A DNA stretch of 64,000 nucleotides from Galbibacter pacificus (GTDB lineage: Bacteria; Bacteroidota; Bacteroidia; Flavobacteriales; Flavobacteriaceae), in contig NZ_JAPMUA010000003.1 of the NCBI RefSeq assembly GCF_029603155.1, positions 496,001 through 560,000 on the forward strand, in the 5' to 3' direction. The notes beneath the pieces are model-generated. The model searched no databases, was not told the origin of the DNA, and saw only the letters and a list, made by a program, of their open reading frames with translations. Shown here one piece after another: positions 59,495 through 64,000 of this stretch (position 1 is its first letter; every line of letters starts with the position of its first letter). The translations under genes and the position numbers were made by a program.

Positions 59495-60140
59495 AATAAC
59501 CGAAGGCGGCGTTGAATATTCGCTGGGCAAGTTTGACGGGAAATGCGTGCTTTACGATTTCCCAAAAATCCTGATTTACCTAAATGCTAAGGGAAAGCTT
59601 CTCTTTGGAAAGAAATTCAAAATCTATGACGAGGACAAGGATATTTTACTAAAACTCTGTTCCTACTTCATCAAGGACACCGAAAACTGCCAAAAATATG
59701 AGATTGATGTTGAAAAGGGCATTTTACTATCTGGGCCCGTGGGATGCGGCAAAACCAGCTTGATGAAACTTTTACGGCATTTAGTGCCGTTGCAACGCCC
59801 ATACGAAATGATCCCCTGCCGGAATGTGGCATTCAGTTTTAACCATCTTGGTTTTAAGACCATCGAGGATTATGGAAACACAAAGTTCTTCTGTTTTGAC
59901 GATTTGGGCGTAGAACCTGCGGGAAGGTTTTACGGGAAGGATCTGAACGTAATGGGCGAAGTCCTCTTATCGCGGTACGAGCTTTATCTTCAGACAAAGC
60001 ATAAAATCAAAACCCACGCAACCACCAATCTTAACGCAGAAGAATTGGAAGAGCGTTACGGCAATCGTGTGCGCAGCCGGATGCGGGAGTTATTCAATTT
60101 AATTGCTTTTGACGAGAAGGCTGGGGATAAAAGGAAGTGA
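59478..60140 (+). CDS. DnaC/IstB-like ATPase of the mobile element
   Basis: 220 aa from ATG at 59478 (MDNPSKITEGGVEYSLGKFD); the longer frame upstream lies over the preceding gene and is not coding. Walker A GPVGCGKTSL (about residues 86-95), Walker B KFFCFDDLGVE and the sensor-1-like THATTNLNAEELEERYGNRVRSRM are clear. It resembles helicase loaders. It overlaps the replication-type gene by 17 bp. Confidence 0.85.
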   Translation: MDNPSKITEGGVEYSLGKFDGKCVLYDFPKILIYLNAKGKLLFGKKFKIYDEDKDILLKLCSYFIKDTENCQKYEIDVEKGILLSGPVGCGKTSLMKLLRHLVPLQRPYEMIPCRNVAFSFNHLGFKTIEDYGNTKFFCFDDLGVEPAGRFYGKDLNVMGEVLLSRYELYLQTKHKIKTHATTNLNAEELEERYGNRVRSRMRELFNLIAFDEKAGDKRK

Positions 60141-60215
60141 TTAAAGTGCCTTTTTATAAATACGTTGCACAAACTGTTATTAAATATGTCACTCTAAAGG
60201 CTGGTTGGAAAATTT

Positions 60216-60422
60216 TCAACAACAACTATTTCCTTCCTGAATTGGCGGGCAAGCAATTGTGCCATAAGAACAAAATACACAACAATCTCCTTCGTTTGGT
60301 TTTAAAACCGTTTTACAATTCTCACACTCATAAAAAAATTGACAAGCGTTTGTTGGCATATCTTCTACTTTTTTATGTCCGCAGTCTGGACAGGTAATTT
60401 CTGATTTTAATATAGTTTCCAT
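60216..60422 (-). CDS. GDCCVxC domain metal-resistance protein
   Basis: 68 aa. The family motif EGDCCVFCSYG is present, preceded by a CPDCG zinc-ribbon-like pair and CENCKT, and followed by a terminal CC. It is a small Cys-rich protein known beside mercury/metal resistance genes. Last gene of the mer-type block; its ATG lies 12 nt after the ancestral reductase stop (60435). Confidence 0.88.
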   Translation of the reverse strand: METILKSEITCPDCGHKKVEDMPTNACQFFYECENCKTVLKPNEGDCCVFCSYGTIACPPIQEGNSCC

Positions 60423-60434
60423 TCGATTTTTTTA

Positions 60435-61782
60435 TTAAAGCATATGTGGTATGTCCGAAGCCAATGTTGGATATGAGAAAATCATTGTTCTAATATCATT
60501 AACCTTCATCTTTGTTTTTATGGGCCATTGCAAAGAGATTTATTGTTTCTTCTGTATGTGATCCGATTAAATGCGCTCCCAAAATTGTTTGAGTTTCTTC
60601 GTCAATTATAGTTTTGAACGCATATTCTTCTACATTCAAGCGTTTAGCATTGAACCAATTGCCAACCTCTTTATAATTTATCCTAATGTTGTAATTCAGT
60701 TCTTTCGCTTTCAATTCAGTACAGCCAACAGAAGCCATCGTAGGCAATGAAAAAACTACCGTTGGCATTGGTGGATAACTTATTTCTTTAGAATTGCCTT
60801 TAATTATATTTGAAGCAACTGTATGACCTTCCAAAACTGCAACTGGGGTTAAAGGCAAACCTTCTGAATCTGCGGCATCGCCCGGTGCATAAATATTTGG
60901 ATTTGAAGTGCTTTGAAGGAATTTATCTACCGTCACACCTTTTTTAGTAAAGGCTATGTTGGCTTTATCTAAATTCAAATCAAATATTGCTGGTGGTCTT
61001 CCAGCGGAATTAAAAACAGCTTCAGCTTCAAAATATGCTGTTTTCTCTGCGGATTTACCTTTCACTCGATATTGGCTATCCACTTTCTCAATAGCGGTAA
61101 CATCTGTATTAAGGATGAGTTTTATACCTAACTCTTTTGTGGCAGAAACAAGATGTTTTACAATATCCTGTTCAAAATTTTCCAAGGGATTTTCTCCACG
61201 ATGAACAATAGTAACTTCTGCACCACATCGAGCTGCAATATGTGCAAACTCAAAGGCGATATAGCCACCACCAATGAATAATAACGATTTTGATAATTTT
61301 TCTAAATTCAAGAAATCGGTACTGGATTTGGCAAAATGACCACCTTCAAATTCTAAAACCCGAGGTTTGGAACCCGATGCGATTACAATTTTTTTAGCTT
61401 GTACATTATCGTTCCCAACCTCTAATGTGTTTTCTGACAGAAATTTTGCTGAACTATGAAAGGTATCTATTCCGTTCTTTTTATATCCTTTTTCAATTTT
61501 TGGTGGCATTTCATCCACAAAGGTTTGTTTAAAGGCCATTATGTCCTTCCAATTTACTTTAGGTATGGTATCAATGCCATTACCTTTAAGCCTTTTGGCA
61601 AAATCTCGGATTTCAGTAGCGCCAATAATTACTTTTTTTGGGTCACAACCTCTCAAAGCACAAGTACCACCGTAGGGTAATTCATCTGTGATTCCGACTT
61701 TTAGTCCTTTTGAGGCGCATTTATTGGCAATGGTCATTCCCGCCATTCCCGAACCAATTATAAATACATCATATTCTTTCAT
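60435..61782 (-). pseudogene. FAD/NAD(P) disulfide oxidoreductase (mercuric-reductase-like) with a 3' frameshift
   Basis: The open frame 60499-61782 encodes 427 aa: FAD site IGSGMAGMTIANKC, redox pair GGTCALRGCDPKK, NAD site LFIGGGYIAFEFAH and FAD-binding NIYAPGDAADS. It stops as ...NLFAMAHKNKDEG. Removing one base (plus-strand C at 60510) restores ...HKNKMKVNDIRTMIFSYPTLASDIPHML, the usual 448-aa family end, with a stop at 60435. The lost 24-residue end is part of the dimer interface. No C-terminal vicinal Cys pair of classical MerA is seen even when repaired. Follows MerTP in the operon. It may be a true mutation or a sequencing error. Confidence 0.8.
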
Positions 61783-61783
61783 A

Positions 61784-62386
61784 CTAATTGATTTGTTTTT
61801 TGTCGGTTACTTTATAGCCTGTTGAGTTAATTGCTTTCTCAATTTCCGTTTCATTAGATTTGGTTCTGTCAAATTCAATGATTGCGTTTCCATTTTCGTA
61901 GGACGCTTTTGAATTTAAAATACCGTTGAGTTTGTTTACTTCGTGATTGACGTGTTCTTCGCAACTCGCACAGGTCATTCCGCTGATTTTAAATTCAGTT
62001 GTTTTAATGTCCGATTTGTCAACTAAGATTATTTGCTTTTCTGCGTTTTGGTAAAAAATTCCTGAATAGTATGGGAAAGCCAACATCACAATTGCAAATG
62101 CGGTTACAATTCCTAAAAAGGTTTTTGATTGAATAAATTTTGGTTTCTCGTCCGTCTCACATTCGCAGTCAATTTCTTTTTTAGGTTTTAGCTTTTGATA
62201 CCAAGCAAAACCCAGAACTAAAATTGTCAGTCCGATTAAATAAGGTCTAAAAGGTTCTATCCAAGAAAATGTTGAAGCAATTCCGCTTGTTCCTGCGATT
62301 AGAGCCAAAACTGGTGTAATACAACATAATGATGCTGTAATTGCAGTTAACACACCTGCACCTATTAATTTGTTGTCACTTTTCAT
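61784..62386 (-). CDS. Mercuric transport protein MerTP (MerT-like fused to an HMA domain)
   Basis: 200 aa. Three or more helices with the MerT Cys pair in ASLCCITPV (Cys21, Cys22), a cytoplasmic loop DCECE (Cys74, Cys76), then a C-terminal HMA domain (about 130-195) with GMTCASC (Cys139, Cys142). It carries Hg(II) inward towards the reductase. It overlaps arsR by 4 nt and the reductase follows 1 nt later. Confidence 0.9.
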   Translation of the reverse strand: MKSDNKLIGAGVLTAITASLCCITPVLALIAGTSGIASTFSWIEPFRPYLIGLTILVLGFAWYQKLKPKKEIDCECETDEKPKFIQSKTFLGIVTAFAIVMLAFPYYSGIFYQNAEKQIILVDKSDIKTTEFKISGMTCASCEEHVNHEVNKLNGILNSKASYENGNAIIEFDRTKSNETEIEKAINSTGYKVTDKKQIN

Positions 62387-62757
62387 ATCGTTTCTAAAAT
62401 TTTGTTTTTATCAAGTATCTCAAAAAACGGATTTAGCATTTTTTCGTATTCAGTTGTGAGTGAGTAAAAAATCGTTTGGGCTTCTCTATCGGTTTCCAAT
62501 AGATTTCGGTCTTTCATTTTCCTTAAATGTTGAGAAATAGCAGAAATGTTCATTCTGAGAATATCACTTAAATCACAAACACAAAGTCTTTTTTCCTCAA
62601 AGAGTAGGTAAAGTATTTTCAGCCGAACGCTATTTCCGACCAATGAAAGTCCATTCGCTAAATAGTCGAACGATTCACTTAATTTCGAAACTGTGTCTTT
62701 GCAACGGTTTATTTGTTCAATATCCGCTTGTTGTCTTATGCAAGAATTATTTTCCAT
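62383..62757 (-). CDS. ArsR/SmtB family metal-responsive repressor
   Basis: 124 aa. The winged-helix core has LSLVGNSVRLKILYLLFEEKRLCVCDLSDILRMNISAISQHLRKMKDRNLL; CVCDL (Cys59, Cys61) in the recognition helix region is the ArsR-type metal site. First gene of the mer-type operon. A matching -7 element and inverted-repeat operator lie just upstream. Confidence 0.92.
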   Translation of the reverse strand: MENNSCIRQQADIEQINRCKDTVSKLSESFDYLANGLSLVGNSVRLKILYLLFEEKRLCVCDLSDILRMNISAISQHLRKMKDRNLLETDREAQTIFYSLTTEYEKMLNPFFEILDKNKILETI

Positions 62758-62761
62758 AAAA

Positions 62762-62769
62762 CAAAATTA
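62762..62769 (-). promoter_or_regulatory. -7 element (TAATTTTG) of the mer-type operon
   Basis: On the minus strand TAATTTTG matches TAnnTTTG and ends 4 nt before the arsR ATG. The inverted-repeat operator lies 10 nt further upstream. Confidence 0.5.
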
Positions 62770-62779
62770 CGATTATTTC

Positions 62780-62803
62780 TTATTTAAGCTAATTCTTAAA
62801 TAA
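62780..62803. promoter_or_regulatory. Inverted-repeat operator for the ArsR regulator
   Basis: TTATTTAAG-CTAATT-CTTAAATAA is a perfect 9-bp dyad with a 6-nt spacer. It overlaps the region upstream of the -7 element, as expected for ArsR/SmtB autorepression. Confidence 0.65.
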
Positions 62804-62860
62804 TACAATTATAATTCTTTCAATTTAATTGCCTTTTATGAGATGTCTGGGGATAAGAGA

Positions 62861-62912
62861 AAATAAAAATAATTTTCATTTGTTTATAATAAGTCTAAAT
62901 AAAAATAATTTT
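62861..62912 (+). repeat. Two direct repeats upstream of the last TonB receptor
   Basis: AAATAAAAATAATTTT occurs at 62861-62876 and 62897-62912, a 36-bp period. TTATAATAAGTCTAAATA lies between and over the second copy. They may be regulator-binding sites (iron or metal). Confidence 0.5.
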
Positions 62913-62920
62913 TATATTTG
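62913..62920 (+). promoter_or_regulatory. -7 element (TATATTTG) of the last TonB receptor
   Basis: TATATTTG matches TAnnTTTG, 22 nt upstream of the ATG at 62943. Confidence 0.5.
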
Positions 62921-62942
62921 GCAAAAATTAAATTATCGACCA

Positions 62943-64000
62943 ATGAAATTCAACTTAAAATTACTAGTTGCCACGCTTAGCTTATTTAGCTCTATTACAT
63001 ATGCACAAACTACAATATCAGGTACTGTCAAAGATGGAAGTGGTGATCCTCTTATGGGGGCTAATGTAACGTTAACTAACACCAAGGGCACTATTACCGA
63101 TTTTGATGGAAAGTTCTCTTTTAAGAAAATTGAAAATGGAAATTATAACGTAAAGGTTTTCTTTATAGGGTTTAAATCACAGACCAAAACTTTAAACGTT
63201 TCCAGTCAAGAGATTATCACACTTGATTTTGTCCTTTCTGAATCAAATCAACAGTTACAGGAAGTTGTAATCACTTCCAATAGGACCCGTGAAACTTTGG
63301 ATGAAGTGCCTTCTTCCGTCTCGGTATTGAACGCTCGCCAAATCGAAAATCTAGCTCAAACGAGTAATTCTGTCGCAGATGTACTGACTGAAGTGCCGGG
63401 ACTGGCCTTAAGTTCTAACCGAACAAGCAGTACCGGGCAGACACTAAGAGGAAGGAATATGCTTATATTGATTGACGGAATCCCACAGTCTACACCTCTT
63501 CGTAAAGGAGGAAGGGATGTAAATACCATTGACCCGAGCACCTTGGAAAGAATTGAAGTGATAAAAGGTGCCACCGCAATATATGGGAATGGTGCAGACG
63601 GTGGCATTGTAAATTACATCACCAAAAAACCCAACGCCACTAAAAAATTGGAAAGCACTACTTCTATTGGGGCTGAAGGCGCTTTGGCGGATATTGATAA
63701 AACCGTAGGGGCCAATGTGACCCAAACATTTTCTGGGCAGCTTGGCAAGTTGGGATACGTGACAAGCGGAAGGTTTAGGCAAACAGGTGTTTATAAAGAT
63801 GCGAATGGTACGGTTTTGTCGCCATTTTATGGTTTGGGGGAGACAAGTCAGTACAGCCTATTTGGCAAATTAAATTATCAAATTACCGAAAAACAACGGG
63901 TTGAGTTAATGTACAATTACTTCAGCAGTAACCAGGATTCCGATTATATTCCCGAGGTTGGCGTTTATGGCCAAATCCCAACCATTGGGATCCTTGGGGA
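62943..64000 (+). CDS. TonB-dependent receptor, 3' partial
   Basis: 352 codons are visible; the frame is open to the window end. Signal peptide (1-22, ending TYAQ), a CarboxypepD_reg-like domain (TISGTVKDGSGDPLMGANVTL...), then a plug (SNSVADVLTEVPGLAL, LRGRNMLILIDGIPQ, LERIEVIKGATAIYGNGADGGIVNYITKK) typical of siderophore or metal-chelate receptors, and the start of the barrel. Divergent from the mer-type operon. Cargo cannot be told. Confidence 0.88.
   Translation, partial: MKFNLKLLVATLSLFSSITYAQTTISGTVKDGSGDPLMGANVTLTNTKGTITDFDGKFSFKKIENGNYNVKVFFIGFKSQTKTLNVSSQEIITLDFVLSESNQQLQEVVITSNRTRETLDEVPSSVSVLNARQIENLAQTSNSVADVLTEVPGLALSSNRTSSTGQTLRGRNMLILIDGIPQSTPLRKGGRDVNTIDPSTLERIEVIKGATAIYGNGADGGIVNYITKKPNATKKLESTTSIGAEGALADIDKTVGANVTQTFSGQLGKLGYVTSGRFRQTGVYKDANGTVLSPFYGLGETSQYSLFGKLNYQITEKQRVELMYNYFSSNQDSDYIPEVGVYGQIPTIGILG

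Noticed and set aside
60137..60397. Plus-strand frame after the DnaC-like ATPase gene
   Set aside because: It is the complement of the GDCCVxC gene, whose family motif is unmistakable on the minus strand.

Overview
The window looks like a Flavobacteriaceae (Bacteroidota) chromosome. The evidence is a PorP/SprF-type gene of the type IX secretion/gliding set, TonB receptors with carboxypeptidase-D-like N-terminal domains, TAnnTTTG-type -7 promoter elements, almost no Shine-Dalgarno sequences and an AT-rich background. No rRNA, CRISPR array or intact tRNA is present.

Chromosomal part (about 1-23,530). It starts with the 3' end of a cytochrome oxidase subunit IV gene and a copper-delivery operon for the oxidase (degenerate SCO-like protein, SCO, DUF420, a small CxxC membrane protein). 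Next come a MacB/HlyD/TolC-type export operon, tsaB, an MscS channel, dodecin, a PiT-PhoU phosphate transporter, a NifU-like protein, a PorP/SprF protein, gamma-carbonic anhydrase, fabD, small membrane and lipoprotein genes, and a His-rich protein paired with a TonB receptor (probably metal uptake). The last 3 kb before the island (20.5-23.5 kb) is accessory: a frameshifted lipoprotein gene, then DUF1569, AraC and flavodoxin-fold genes bracketed by 55-bp imperfect direct repeats.

Island (from about 23,590 to beyond the window). The left junction is a displaced 3' part of tRNA-Leu(CAA) with its terminator, followed at once by a tyrosine integrase gene. The cargo is metal resistance. (i) A Zn/Cd/Co-type block (26.2-37.1 kb) has a DUF6660 leader protein, an RND pump fused to an outer-membrane factor, its adaptor, a PII-like protein, two Fur-family regulators, a SpoIIAA-like protein, a CDF exporter, a P1B-type ATPase and a small basic membrane protein. 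(ii) A Cu/Ag block (37.3-55.7 kb) has an HYC_CC_PP leader protein, CusA- and CusC-like proteins, a multicopper oxidase fused to a PcoB-like barrel, a Cys-rich copper storage protein, DUF3347, haem-binding and DUF2231 proteins, a permease, CopA, DUF305, a CusB-like adaptor and two regulators that join an HMA-like CxxC domain to an AraC-type HTH. (iii) An inward-facing mercury block (60.2-62.8 kb) has ArsR, MerTP, a flavoprotein reductase with a 3' frameshift, and a GDCCVxC protein.

Between (ii) and (iii) are mobile-element control genes: an asparaginase-like protein, a membrane-anchored LuxR-type regulator, RteC, an excisionase-like HTH protein, a replication-type protein and a DnaC-like ATPase. 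This gene set suggests an integrative conjugative element of the Bacteroidota type. Transfer genes and the right junction are not in the window. The window ends inside a TonB receptor gene that may be iron-regulated.

How the genes fit together: two RND systems each start with a short secreted Cys/His-rich protein whose predicted promoter sits 4-5 nt from the start codon. Cytoplasmic P-type ATPases and the CDF exporter would pass metal to the periplasm, where the RND pumps, oxidase and small binding proteins deal with it. The HMA-AraC proteins are the best candidates for a little-described copper-sensing regulator. Two single-base frameshifts (near 20,600 and 60,510) damage otherwise recognisable genes.
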